From contig CAMWQI010000002.1 of NCBI GenBank assembly GCA_947176345.1, forward strand, positions 1 to 64,000: 64,000 nt of DNA, in the 5' to 3' direction. A program made the position numbers and the translations under genes. Origin of the DNA: an uncultured Ruminococcus sp. Lineage in GTDB: Bacteria > Bacillota > Clostridia > Oscillospirales > Ruminococcaceae. The notes below the pieces were generated by a model that made no database searches, had not been told where the DNA came from, and saw only the letters and a program-made list of their open reading frames with translations. Positions 11,208 to 20,738 of the stretch are shown piece after piece. Numbering within the stretch: the stretch's first letter is position 1; the number at the start of each line of letters is the position of its first letter.

Positions 11208-11772
11208 TCTCCTTTATAAAGTTTGCAAGCATAATTTTTCCGTCGGGTGTCATTATCGATTCAGGGTGGAACTGCACTCCGAAAATATTATAATCCCTAT
11301 GCTTTACAGCCATAATTTCACCGTCGTCGGCAACCGCTGTGACCTCCAGACAATCCGGAATCGTTTCAGAGTCTGCCGAAAGTGAATGATAACGTGCAAC
11401 AGGTGCATTTTTATCAATTCCCCTGAAAATAGGACAATTTTCATTGAAAGTTATCACTGACTGCTTGCCGTGCATGAGTTTTTTAGCATAAGTTATTTTT
11501 GTTCCGTATGCCGAACATATAGCCTGATGTCCGAGACAAACGCCAAGCGTGGGGATTTTCTGACATATAGTCTTTGCAACCTCAATGATAATTCCAGCAT
11601 CTTCCGGACGACCAGGACCGGGGGAGATTATAATTCTTTCGGGGGAAAGTTTTTCTATTTCCTCAATGGTCATTTCATCGTTCCGGATAACCTTTATATC
11701 CGGACAGATTTCACCGATAAGCTGATACAGGTTATATGAAAAACTGTCATAATTATCAATCAGTAAAATCAT
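11191..11772 (-). CDS. trpG: Anthranilate synthase component II (glutamine amidotransferase)
   Basis: [29 protein letters not shown]. Confidence 0.96.
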   Translation of the reverse strand: MILLIDNYDSFSYNLYQLIGEICPDIKVIRNDEMTIEEIEKLSPERIIISPGPGRPEDAGIIIEVAKTICQKIPTLGVCLGHQAICSAYGTKITYAKKLMHGKQSVITFNENCPIFRGIDKNAPVARYHSLSADSETIPDCLEVTAVADDGEIMAVKHRDYNIFGVQFHPESIMTPDGKIMLANFIKEIDFND

Positions 11773-13238
11773 AAATCTTCCTCCTCTGCTATTTTCAAAG
11801 CATTAATGACGGCAGCTGCCTTGTTAATACACTCCTGATATTCTTTTTCCGGTACAGAATCAGCTACAATGCCCGCACCGCTCCGCACGAAAACTTTACC
11901 ATTTTTCTTGTATGCTATTCTGATAGCTATGCACGTATCAAGATTTCCTGTAAAATCGATATATCCGACTGCACCGCCGTAAATTCCGCGCTTGTTGTTT
12001 TCAAGTTCAGCTATAAGCTGGCAGGCTCTTATTTTCGGTGCACCGGAAAGAGTTCCGGCTGGAAGTACAGCACTTACTGCATCAAGGGCATCGAATTTAT
12101 CTTCTATGATTTCGCCCCTGACGGTTGAGCCAATATGCATTACGTGCGAATAGCGTTCTATGCTATGGAGCTTTTCAACCTGTACAGAACCGAATTTGCT
12201 TATTTTTCCTAAGTCGTTACGTCCTAAATCAACAAGCATATTGTGTTCAGCAAGTTCCTTTTCGTCGGCAAGCAGACCTCTTTCAAGTTCCATATCTTCC
12301 TGTTCAGTCTTTCCGCGTGGACGTGTGCCAGCCAGTGGGAAAGTATGAAGTACACCATTCTCCAGTTTAACAAGAGTTTCTGGTGATGCACCGGCAATTT
12401 CCACATCTGTTCCCGAAAAATAGAACATATACGGCGACGGGTTAATAGTACGTAGTACACGGTAGGTATTGAATAAACTTCCCTCAAATCCGGCACTCAA
12501 TCTGTTGGATAATACTATCTGGAAAATATCACCCTCATGAATATGATGTTTTGCTGTTTCAACCATTTCACAATATTTTTCCTGATTGAAAAGTGGTATT
12601 ACTTCACTTGTAAGATGTCCAGCTGGTTCTTTGGACTTCTCACCGTTGCGGAGAAGTTCCGCAAGCTGTTTAAGTTCAAGCTGTGCCTTTTTGTAGGACG
12701 TTTCCGGCTCATTGAGATTCATGTTAGCTATGAGAATTATTTTCTGCCGGAAATTGTCGAATGCTATTACCTTATCGAAAAGCATCAAATCAACGTCCTT
12801 GAAATTTTCCGTATCTTCCGTTTCAATACGTACAGACGGTTCGGAATAGCCTAAAAAATCATACGAAAAATAGCCAACAAGTCCGCCCGTAAATGACGGC
12901 AGATAGTCAAATTTAGGACTTTTATAAGATGACATAATCTGTCTTATCTGCTGGCGTGGGTCTTCGGATTTCATTTTTATATCGCCTATAGTTATTTCGT
13001 TTCCGGAGCAGGTAATTTCAAGTTTAGGGTCAAAACCCATAAAAGTATATCGACCCCATTTTTCCTTATCGGCAACGGATTCCAGCATATAGCAATGTGC
13101 GGAAATGTTCTTTAAAATTCTGACTGCCTCTATAGGCGTACAGATATCCGACATGATTTCACAGCTTACAGGGAGAATATCATATTTTCCAGTAGCTGTG
13201 ATTTCCTTTACCTTGTCAAATTCAGGTAAAAATTTCAT
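11769..13238 (-). CDS. trpE: Anthranilate synthase component I
   Basis: FQIVLSNR, PSPYMFYF, TLSGAPKIRACQLI; RBS ggaggtg before ATG at 13238. Confidence 0.96.
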   Translation of the reverse strand: MKFLPEFDKVKEITATGKYDILPVSCEIMSDICTPIEAVRILKNISAHCYMLESVADKEKWGRYTFMGFDPKLEITCSGNEITIGDIKMKSEDPRQQIRQIMSSYKSPKFDYLPSFTGGLVGYFSYDFLGYSEPSVRIETEDTENFKDVDLMLFDKVIAFDNFRQKIILIANMNLNEPETSYKKAQLELKQLAELLRNGEKSKEPAGHLTSEVIPLFNQEKYCEMVETAKHHIHEGDIFQIVLSNRLSAGFEGSLFNTYRVLRTINPSPYMFYFSGTDVEIAGASPETLVKLENGVLHTFPLAGTRPRGKTEQEDMELERGLLADEKELAEHNMLVDLGRNDLGKISKFGSVQVEKLHSIERYSHVMHIGSTVRGEIIEDKFDALDAVSAVLPAGTLSGAPKIRACQLIAELENNKRGIYGGAVGYIDFTGNLDTCIAIRIAYKKNGKVFVRSGAGIVADSVPEKEYQECINKAAAVINALKIAEEEDL

Positions 13239-13269
13239 AAATGCACCTCCAAAAAATTTATAAAACAAA

Positions 13270-13550
13270 AAGTCCCCGACAGATAATTAAAATCTGTCAA
13301 GGACGAATAATACTTTATCCGTGGTACCACCTTGATTCATGGTATAAACCATGCACTTTTACGGAGTACAAACATACCCCTGATAATTAACGCACATCGT
13401 AACGTCGCGGAATACTCTGATAAAATCATTTGACCACGCCCTCAGTGACCCATTTGATAATCTGTTTTTCACCTGACTCTCAGCAACACAGGCTCTCTGT
13501 AGAAGCATAACTACCTTTACTCTCACATCAACGGTTTAACTATATATTTT
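13270..13550 (-). promoter_or_regulatory. T-box leader (tRNA-Trp-sensing) upstream of the trp operon
   Basis: Minus strand: AGAGAG stem I element, AGGTGGTACCACGG antiterminator box, then GTCC..GACAGAT/ATCTGTC..GGAC terminator plus T-run; candidate specifier TGG at complement 13450..13452 (..CAAATGGGTCACTG..). Confidence 0.9.
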
Positions 13551-13678
13551 CATTATATCACATGAAAATGCATTTGTCAAGTAGCAGATAATTATTTTAT
13601 TTATTAACTTAATATCTACTTGAAAACATACTAAACCTATGGTATAATAATATTAACTTGATTGAAAGGAGAATAAAA

Positions 13679-14113
13679 GTGAAAATTACTACAAAAGGAC
13701 GTTATGCCCTTAGAATGCTTGTTGATATTACTTTACATCAAAGCGATGGTTATGTTTCATTGAAAGATATTTCTGAACGCCAGAATATTTCCAAAAAGTA
13801 TCTTGAACAGATAGTACCGTTGCTGAGTAAAAGTCAAATTATCAAGACATCAAGGGGAAATAAAGGCGGTTACAAAATAAACGGCGACCCTAAAAAACAT
13901 ACCATTGGTGAAGTTCTCAGGGCAACAGAAGGAAGTCTTGCACCTGTGGCTTGCCTTGAATACCAGCCTAATGAATGCGAACGCGTCAACGAATGTGTTA
14001 CTCTTCCTATATGGGAAAATCTCTATAAGCTCATTACTGATTATCTTGACGGAATAACTATTCAGGACATCGCCGACAAATGCATAGGCGGAAGCGACCA
14101 CTACTGCATATAA
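13679..14113 (+). CDS. Rrf2 family transcriptional regulator (CymR/IscR-like)
   Basis: MKITTKGRYALRMLVDI, ISKKYLEQIVPLL, RGNKGGYKI; GTG start after ggag RBS. Confidence 0.9.
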   Translation: MKITTKGRYALRMLVDITLHQSDGYVSLKDISERQNISKKYLEQIVPLLSKSQIIKTSRGNKGGYKINGDPKKHTIGEVLRATEGSLAPVACLEYQPNECERVNECVTLPIWENLYKLITDYLDGITIQDIADKCIGGSDHYCI

Positions 14114-14118
14114 ACATT

Positions 14119-14148
14119 AAAGACTGTCATTTCAGACAGTCTTTTTTT
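14119..14148. terminator. Bidirectional terminator between rrf2 and cysK
   Basis: AAAGACTGTC-ATTTCA-GACAGTCTTTTTTT. Confidence 0.85.
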
Positions 14149-14149
14149 A

Positions 14150-15076
14150 TTATGAAAACATGGGTGTTGAGAGATAGCGTTCACCGGTATCAGCAAGCAG
14201 AACAACAATATTTTTTCCCTTGTTTTCGGGTCTTTTGGCAAGTTCAATAGCTGCCTGAATAGCTGCACCAGAGGAAATTCCCACAAGTACACCCTCATTT
14301 TTTACTACTTCCCTGCCCTGTTTGAAAGCGTCTTCGTCGGTAACTTTTATAACTTCGTCAAAAATATTCATATTGAGAGTATCCGGAATAAAGCCAGCAC
14401 CTATGCCCTGAATGCCATGCCGTCCGGCTTTTCCGCCTGAAATAACCGGTGAACCAGCTGGCTCTACAGCAACTACCTTAATATCGGGGTTTTTAGATTT
14501 CAGATAAGCACCTGTACCGCTGATTGTACCGCCTGTACCTACAGCAGAAACGAATATATCAACTTTTCCGTCAGTATCTTCCCATATTTCAATACCTGTG
14601 GAGTTTTCATGTGCTTTCGGATTTGCCGGGTTTGAAAATTGTGATGGAATAAAGCTATTCGGGATTTCCTTTGCAAGTTCCTCTGCTTTTCTAATAGCTC
14701 CTGACATTCCGCTTGCCCCGTCTGTGAGAACAAGTTCCGCACCATAAGCCTTCATAAGATTACGACGTTCAATACTCATAGTTTCGGGCATAGTAATGAT
14801 AAGCCTGTAGCCTCTTGCCGCTGCTACAGATGCAAGACCTATACCAGTATTTCCACTGGTAGGCTCAATAATTACACTATCGGGTTTAAGTATTCCTCTT
14901 TCCTCTGCATCATCAATCATAGCTTTTGCCACTCTGTCCTTGACACTGCCTGCCGGATTGAAATACTCCAGTTTTGCTATAATTTTAGCATCAAGATTAT
15001 TGACTTTTTCGGTATTGACTAACTCCAATAACGGAGTTTTTCCGATAAGGTCAGTTATAGTTTTATATATTTTCAT
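14150..15076 (-). CDS. cysK: Cysteine synthase A
   Basis: [23 protein letters not shown] lysine motif, [12 protein letters not shown]. Confidence 0.95.
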   Translation of the reverse strand: MKIYKTITDLIGKTPLLELVNTEKVNNLDAKIIAKLEYFNPAGSVKDRVAKAMIDDAEERGILKPDSVIIEPTSGNTGIGLASVAAARGYRLIITMPETMSIERRNLMKAYGAELVLTDGASGMSGAIRKAEELAKEIPNSFIPSQFSNPANPKAHENSTGIEIWEDTDGKVDIFVSAVGTGGTISGTGAYLKSKNPDIKVVAVEPAGSPVISGGKAGRHGIQGIGAGFIPDTLNMNIFDEVIKVTDEDAFKQGREVVKNEGVLVGISSGAAIQAAIELAKRPENKGKNIVVLLADTGERYLSTPMFS

Positions 15077-15253
15077 AACAAACACTCCTTTATGTTTCAG
15101 AAATTATTCTATATTGCCTATATAAATAGTATGATTATATTATAACAAATAATTTCCGTTTTGTCAATGGTTTTTTCAAAAAAAACAAACGGAATTATCA
15201 ATTTTTTCACAGGACAGCGGAGGCATTTTTCAGCCTCCGTTGTTATTATTGAA

Positions 15254-16246
15254 TTATTCGGATTTTTCACCGGTCTGTGTGCTATTATTTGAAACTTCTG
15301 CAAATTCGCCGTCCGGTACACAGTTAACGACTTCAAGTGCATTACTGTCATAGTAGTACCACATAACAAGTGCTGCAAGTCCGGGATTATCTTTCATGTT
15401 GATAGAAAATTCTACTGTATCGCCCTGTTTGGCTGCTACATTGTCGCCATATACAGCGAAACCGTTCATTGACGACGGGTCAACAGCTTCTGCTGCGCCG
15501 TTGCCTACCTTGATAGAACCGTTTAAAATTGTATCAGGAACTATAGTTTTACCCTCAATAGATGAGAGGTCGGGACTCAATGAGATATTATAAATTCCGT
15601 CCGGTGCATCTTCCTTTACCTTAAAAGTAACCTTTATAATAGAGTCATTGAAATAGAAATCTTCATTTTTAGAAATATCAATCCACATCGCATACATTCC
15701 CTTAGTATTGGAAATATATTCAGATGCTGCTTCAGTTGCGGCGGTATTATTATTTTCACTGCCGGTGTTATCAGGAGTGCTGTTGTTATTGTTAGCGGTG
15801 TTATTGAGTTCGGGAGTTGCATTTGCAATAATTTTAACTTCCGTAACAGGCTGTCCGTCGGCTTCTGTAACTGTTTCGCCGTTTGCTTCAGTCACATTTA
15901 CCACTTCAGTAATAGGCTCACCGGCTATATAAGCCGTGGTATTTTCCTTATTTGTAGTTTCTTCATCTGTAGCCTTTGTAGCGTCTACATGGTCTGCTTT
16001 TACAGGGTCATCTTGATTTATATCAACACCATCAATAGTAAGACCGTCGTCTTCAGCACTTCCCCACCTGAAAGGAAGAGCTGTCATAGGCTCTATGTCT
16101 TCAGCCTGACTGCTTACATTTTTGTTTGATTTTTTACTGGTGTCGTCATCGCCTTCACTGTCTGCACATCCGGTAAATATTGAGAGTGCCACACAAGTAA
16201 GCGAAACAAGTGCAATAATTCTTTTTTTGAAATTATTCATAAACAT
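15254..16246 (-). CDS. Lipoprotein with cohesin-like segments
   Basis: Lipobox IFTGC; T/E/N-rich linker; KVTFKVKEDAPDGIYNISLSP (cohesin tail-like) then GDTVEFSINMKDNPGLAALVMWYYYDSNALEVVNC (cohesin head-like). Confidence 0.65.
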   Translation of the reverse strand: MFMNNFKKRIIALVSLTCVALSIFTGCADSEGDDDTSKKSNKNVSSQAEDIEPMTALPFRWGSAEDDGLTIDGVDINQDDPVKADHVDATKATDEETTNKENTTAYIAGEPITEVVNVTEANGETVTEADGQPVTEVKIIANATPELNNTANNNNSTPDNTGSENNNTAATEAASEYISNTKGMYAMWIDISKNEDFYFNDSIIKVTFKVKEDAPDGIYNISLSPDLSSIEGKTIVPDTILNGSIKVGNGAAEAVDPSSMNGFAVYGDNVAAKQGDTVEFSINMKDNPGLAALVMWYYYDSNALEVVNCVPDGEFAEVSNNSTQTGEKSE

Positions 16247-16634
16247 ATCCCTTTCACAAAAAATGCTTTTTTATCGGGTAATTACCCTTTACCTGATAAT
16301 AATTATACACGAATAAAACTGGTTTGTCAAGGCACTGAATAAATTGTAATCATTTATTTAACAAAAAAACACTTTTTCAACATTTTTCTGTCACAAATAT
16401 GATAATTTACACATATTGTCAGTAAGAGCATTCTTATCACCTTCAAGAAAATGGCGGTAGCTACTTGCACCGTTATCCATGTATTTCCCCTTTCCGAAAA
16501 TATATTTTCACTACTTAGTCGTATGAATTTTAAAATTGTTGCAGTTATTTTAAAAAATTTTTTCACTGAATTATTTTGCTGATATTACGTGAGTTCGAAG
16601 GAAAAAATCAGTCAAGCAGGCATAAAAAGCTCTT

Positions 16635-16841
16635 CTAAATATTAGAATCAGAACAAACAAAGGTCTTTTTAGGCAGAAATGAGTAAGCTACCAGGGCAGA
16701 AATTAGATTGACAAGGAAATTTGTTACACTGCGATATCTTGAAAGTTCTATATCACAGATATTTTTCAGAAAATCATTTACACAGGAGCTTCCAATTCCT
16801 CCGAAGAAGTCATATCTGCTTTGTGACTGCTGGTATGTCAA
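16635..16841 (-). pseudogene. Possible transposase C-terminal remnant
   Basis: 68-aa orphan ORF, YDFFGGIGSSCVNDFLKNICDIELSRYRSVTNFLVNLISALVAYSFLPKK, resembling transposase C-termini; no intact gene around it. Confidence 0.35.
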
Positions 16842-16968
16842 CGGAGAATTACTAAATCTCTTTTGTGCATTTTGACAAATCCGTTGTCGAAATGCTCATT
16901 TGAAACATTTAAATAAAATTTATATAATTTGTTAGTTTTTTTGTGTTATGCGTGTGACTTTTTTTAAA

Positions 16969-17002
16969 AACCGGCACAGGAAAAAAATTCCCGTGCCGTA
17001 TT
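16969..17002 (-). terminator. Terminator after terD operon
   Basis: CGGCACGGGAA..TTCCTGTGCCG hairpin followed by TTTTT on the minus strand. Confidence 0.75.
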
Positions 17003-17007
17003 TTTTA

Positions 17008-17595
17008 TCATGTAAATCTTTTTGAAAGGTCACTAATACTTGTGTCAGGTGTTCCCTGACCCATAGCATTGAATTTCCATTCATTGTTATATTTGTAGAT
17101 TTCACCGAAAATCATAGCCATACTTCCGGAATAGTCATCAGTGAGATTATAACGGCATATCTCATTATTATTGCGATTGTCAATTATCCTGATAAAAGCA
17201 TTGTTTATCATTCCGAAATGCTGTTTACGATTTACAGCCTGAAAAATATTGACAACAAAGACTATTCTGTTGACATTATATGGCACTCTTGTGAGGTCAA
17301 CTATAATCTGTTCATCGTCTCCGTCACCTGCTCCGGTGAGGTTATCACCTTTATGGATTACACTTCCGGAACTATGCTTTAAATGTGCAAAATAGACAAT
17401 ATCTTCTTTTGCAGTGAGTACATCATTTGTAAGGAGAATAGCAGATGCATCACAATCAATATTTTTTTCTTTTCTTGCAAAAAGTCCCCTTTTTTTCTGT
17501 GCTTCGTCCCAGCCAAGACCCACAGTCACGCTTGAAAGACCATCATTTCCTTTTGACAGACTTATTTTCTGTCCTTTCTGTAAACTAACAGCCAT
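17008..17595 (-). CDS. TerD family protein (third paralog)
   Basis: [50 protein letters not shown]. Confidence 0.92.
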   Translation of the reverse strand: MAVSLQKGQKISLSKGNDGLSSVTVGLGWDEAQKKRGLFARKEKNIDCDASAILLTNDVLTAKEDIVYFAHLKHSSGSVIHKGDNLTGAGDGDDEQIIVDLTRVPYNVNRIVFVVNIFQAVNRKQHFGMINNAFIRIIDNRNNNEICRYNLTDDYSGSMAMIFGEIYKYNNEWKFNAMGQGTPDTSISDLSKRFT

Positions 17596-17596
17596 A

Positions 17597-18178
17597 TCAT
17601 TCAACGTCCACGCCGTAAGCTCCGCACAGTGCAGCAAGTCCGCCCTGATAGCCACTGCCTATAGCATTGAATTTCCATTCTTCGCCGTGCTTATAGAGTT
17701 CACCGAAAACTGCCGCTGTCTCAATAGAAAAATCTTCACCGAGGTCATAGCGGAGAATTTCTTCTCCTGTTTCCTCATTGTAAATTCTGATAAAAGAATT
17801 GCTCACCTGACCGAAATTCTGTCTTCTTGCCTCTGCCTCATGGATAGTAACGGTGAAATCAATTTTAGTGATTTCAGCTGGAACTTTTGACAGGTCAATT
17901 TTTATTTGCTCATCGTCTCCGTCGCCTGCTCCGGTGAGATTGTCACCACAATGTGAAACTGCTCCAGACGGGTGATTGAGATTGCCATAAAATACAAAGT
18001 CTTCCTGCTTTGAAACTTTTCCGGCATCTGTGAGCAGAAATGCTGATGAGTCAAGGTCAAATGCTGAACCCGTGTCAAAAGCATTAACGTCCCAGCCAAG
18101 ACCTACAACTACTTTTTTAAGTCCAGGGTTGCTTTTTGTGAGACTGATTTTCTGTCCCTTGCTTAAACTAACTGGCAT
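17597..18178 (-). CDS. TerD family protein (second paralog)
   Basis: [54 protein letters not shown]. Confidence 0.95.
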   Translation of the reverse strand: MPVSLSKGQKISLTKSNPGLKKVVVGLGWDVNAFDTGSAFDLDSSAFLLTDAGKVSKQEDFVFYGNLNHPSGAVSHCGDNLTGAGDGDDEQIKIDLSKVPAEITKIDFTVTIHEAEARRQNFGQVSNSFIRIYNEETGEEILRYDLGEDFSIETAAVFGELYKHGEEWKFNAIGSGYQGGLAALCGAYGVDVE

Positions 18179-18208
18179 ATGAAAAACTCCTTTTAAATTA
18201 TTTTTTAA

Positions 18209-18790
18209 TTATTCTGCATCTATTCCATAATGACCACACAATGCAGCAAGTCCACCCTGAAATCCGCTTCCTATAGCATTGAATTTCCATTCGTTGTTAT
18301 GCTTGTAGAGTTCACCGACTACTACAGCAGTTTCAATTGAAAAGTCCTCACCTAAATCGTAATGAATAAGTTCCTCGTTTGTATCAATATTCACAATTCT
18401 TATGAATGCATTTGAAACCTGACCGAAATTCTGTCTTCTGTTGTCTGCATCATAAATTGTTACAGTGAAAGCGATTTTTTCGATATTCTGCGGAATTTTT
18501 GAGAGGTCAATTTTAATCTGCTCATCATCGCCCTCACCCTCACCGGTGAGATTATCACCCATATGTTCAACCGCACCCGAGGAATGCTTTAAATTTCCGT
18601 AAAAAATGAAATCCGTATCCTTAGGACATTTTCCGTTAGCACCCGCCATAAAAGCGGCAGCGTCAAGGTCAAAAGCCGAACCGGAATCAAAAACATTAAC
18701 ATCCCAGCCCAGACCAACCATTATATTTTTGAGTCCGGGATTTGTTTTTGTAAGGTCAATTTTCTGACCTTTTGAAAGATTTATAGGCAT
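18209..18790 (-). CDS. TerD family protein (first paralog)
   Basis: [52 protein letters not shown]. Confidence 0.95.
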   Translation of the reverse strand: MPINLSKGQKIDLTKTNPGLKNIMVGLGWDVNVFDSGSAFDLDAAAFMAGANGKCPKDTDFIFYGNLKHSSGAVEHMGDNLTGEGEGDDEQIKIDLSKIPQNIEKIAFTVTIYDADNRRQNFGQVSNAFIRIVNIDTNEELIHYDLGEDFSIETAVVVGELYKHNNEWKFNAIGSGFQGGLAALCGHYGIDAE

Positions 18791-18833
18791 AATAAAAACT
18801 GCTACTCAAAATATGGAAAAACATATATATATT

Positions 18834-18868
18834 GAGAAAATTACCGTATAGCCTACGGTAAATTTCTC
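18834..18868 (-). promoter_or_regulatory. Strong hairpin in the 5' leader of the first terD gene
   Basis: 15-nt arms GAGAAAATTACCGTA / TACGGTAAATTTCTC (14 of 15 pair) around TAGCC; no T-run after it on the minus strand. Confidence 0.6.
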
Positions 18869-19044
18869 AGGTAGCTTTCTCCTTTCATAAATAATTGATT
18901 TTTATTTTCTGTTAAATTACCATTGACCAACTGCACCCGCAAGGTACTATCATGTTGTTATGTCGTAATATTTCAGCAGACAAGGGATTTATTTCCCCCG
19001 TTTTCCCCTCCTGTTCAATAACTGCTTATTAAGCAGTTATTTTT

Positions 19045-19560
19045 TTATCGGATTGTAAATTCACAAGATAAATTGTATGTGTCATAGTCCCAATCTTTCT
19101 CATTCTCAAAGAAAGAAAATTGTTTAATCAAACGATAGTGTCCGGCAGGTAGTTCTCCATAAAAACTTTTTACATCTGTTTCTAAGGTTAATCGTTCATT
19201 GGGTTTAATAATACAATCTGTTTCTTTATTCTTTGTAGGGTCATCAATCTGTTTGAGAGAATACCAAATACCGGATTGTTCAGCTTCTATTTCAAAATAA
19301 TTTGGTGAATATCGATACTCCTTATCAGCCATATTTTCGATTAGAAAAGAAAGTTTTTTCAAATCTAAGCCGTTTTCTGTACTTAATGAAATCTTTAAAT
19401 CTGTCAAAGTGTCGAGTTCTTCTTCGTTTCCATAAGGAGAAACCTCATATTCTTCGGAATAATCTGTTACTGACTGATTATCACTATCCTCTGTTTGATT
19501 GCACCCCACAATACATACCAATAGTAATGATGCAATAAAGAGACATATTAATTTCTTCAT
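19045..19560 (-). CDS. Lipoprotein, possible Ig-like fold
   Basis: Lipobox LLVCIVGCN; all-beta-looking C-terminus with LPAGHYRLIKQFSF. Confidence 0.7.
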   Translation of the reverse strand: MKKLICLFIASLLLVCIVGCNQTEDSDNQSVTDYSEEYEVSPYGNEEELDTLTDLKISLSTENGLDLKKLSFLIENMADKEYRYSPNYFEIEAEQSGIWYSLKQIDDPTKNKETDCIIKPNERLTLETDVKSFYGELPAGHYRLIKQFSFFENEKDWDYDTYNLSCEFTIR

Positions 19561-19573
19561 TTTTCACCTACCT

Positions 19574-20737
19574 TTAATGACCGTTTTTAGGCATACTGTA
19601 TCTCTTATTGTAGTTCTGCTTAATAAGTTCAAGTTTAGCTTTGTCCTCATTACGCTGTTTCCGTGCATCTTCCTGAATCTGATGTGTTTCATCGATACCG
19701 TCCATAATGGTCTGCCATGTTTTTTCAAGAGTTTCAATTTTTATCGAACTGCCTGAAGCCATTCTTGCTATCATTTTGGACTGCTCAACAGTATTCTGTG
19801 CATTTTTTATAAGCATCTCATTGGTTTTTGCATCAAGTGCAGACATAGCCTCAGCCTGAATTTTCTGTCTTTTCAGCATCATAGCCTGTGCGAGTGCCTG
19901 TTTGAATACAGGAAGTGTAACGATAAATGCGGAGTTGATTTTTCTGACAAGATTCATGTTGCTGAATGCCATCATCTTTATCATTGGCACGGACTGCATA
20001 GCAATACTTTCAGCAGTTCTTAAATCCTGTGTTCTCTGTTCAAGCATGGAAAGTGCCTGTTCAAGATTCTGAATTTCAAACTGTATAGTGTTATCACCTG
20101 TAGTTGCAAGGTCATTTCTGCGCTGTTCAAGATATGCCTCTATTTCCTGACAGCCCTGCTCACCGGCAAGAATATACTTTACAAGTTTATGATAGTATTC
20201 AACATTTGCATTGAACATCTGGTCAAGCTTTTTGTTAGCCTGTTTTATTTCGTCTTCATACTTGCGAAGCTGAACATAGATTTTATCAACTTCATCACCC
20301 ATAGTGTGATACTTACTGAGGATTTTTTCCAACTGCTTTTTAGCATTGCCAAACATCTTTTTAAAGAACCCTGGTTCTTCTTTGATTTCATCAATATCAA
20401 ACTGCTCCATAATTTTGGCAAGTGCCGTAAGCATCTGACCGGAGTCATTAATCTGTGTCATGCTCATGCTGTTGAGTACAACGTCTGATGCCTTTGAGAT
20501 TTCATCGGCAGCATCTGCACCGAATGAAACAATAGTGGTCAAATCATCAATAACAATCTGGCTTGCAAGTTTGTCAACTTCTTCAGAACCGACAAGCTGA
20601 TTATTCATCTGCTGTCTGTCAGCTACAATGTCATACTGCTGTACAACTTCAACTTCCGGCTGTACCGGTGCTGGTGTTGGTACTATTGCAGTAGTTTCGT
20701 TTGATTGTGGTTTTGCTCTTGAAAGGTCTATACCCAT
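19574..20737 (-). CDS. telA: Toxic anion resistance protein TelA
   Basis: TelA/KlaA family layout: DIDEIKEEPGFFKKMFG..., LRTAESIAMQSVPMIKMMAFSN, VTLPVFKQALAQAMMLKRQK; start MGIDLSRAK. Confidence 0.9.
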   Translation of the reverse strand: MGIDLSRAKPQSNETTAIVPTPAPVQPEVEVVQQYDIVADRQQMNNQLVGSEEVDKLASQIVIDDLTTIVSFGADAADEISKASDVVLNSMSMTQINDSGQMLTALAKIMEQFDIDEIKEEPGFFKKMFGNAKKQLEKILSKYHTMGDEVDKIYVQLRKYEDEIKQANKKLDQMFNANVEYYHKLVKYILAGEQGCQEIEAYLEQRRNDLATTGDNTIQFEIQNLEQALSMLEQRTQDLRTAESIAMQSVPMIKMMAFSNMNLVRKINSAFIVTLPVFKQALAQAMMLKRQKIQAEAMSALDAKTNEMLIKNAQNTVEQSKMIARMASGSSIKIETLEKTWQTIMDGIDETHQIQEDARKQRNEDKAKLELIKQNYNKRYSMPKNGH

Positions 20738-20738
20738 T

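Noticed and set aside
18915-18945. tRNA-like 5' half on the minus strand (GCGGGTGCAGTTGGTCAATGGTAA)
   Set aside because: Resembles a tRNA acceptor/D-arm start but no anticodon arm, T arm or 3' acceptor follows; probably chance
18780-19020. yybP-ykoY manganese riboswitch ahead of terD
   Set aside because: Gene context is suggestive but I could not find the conserved GGGGAGUAGC and paired loop motifs; left only as an unassigned structured leader
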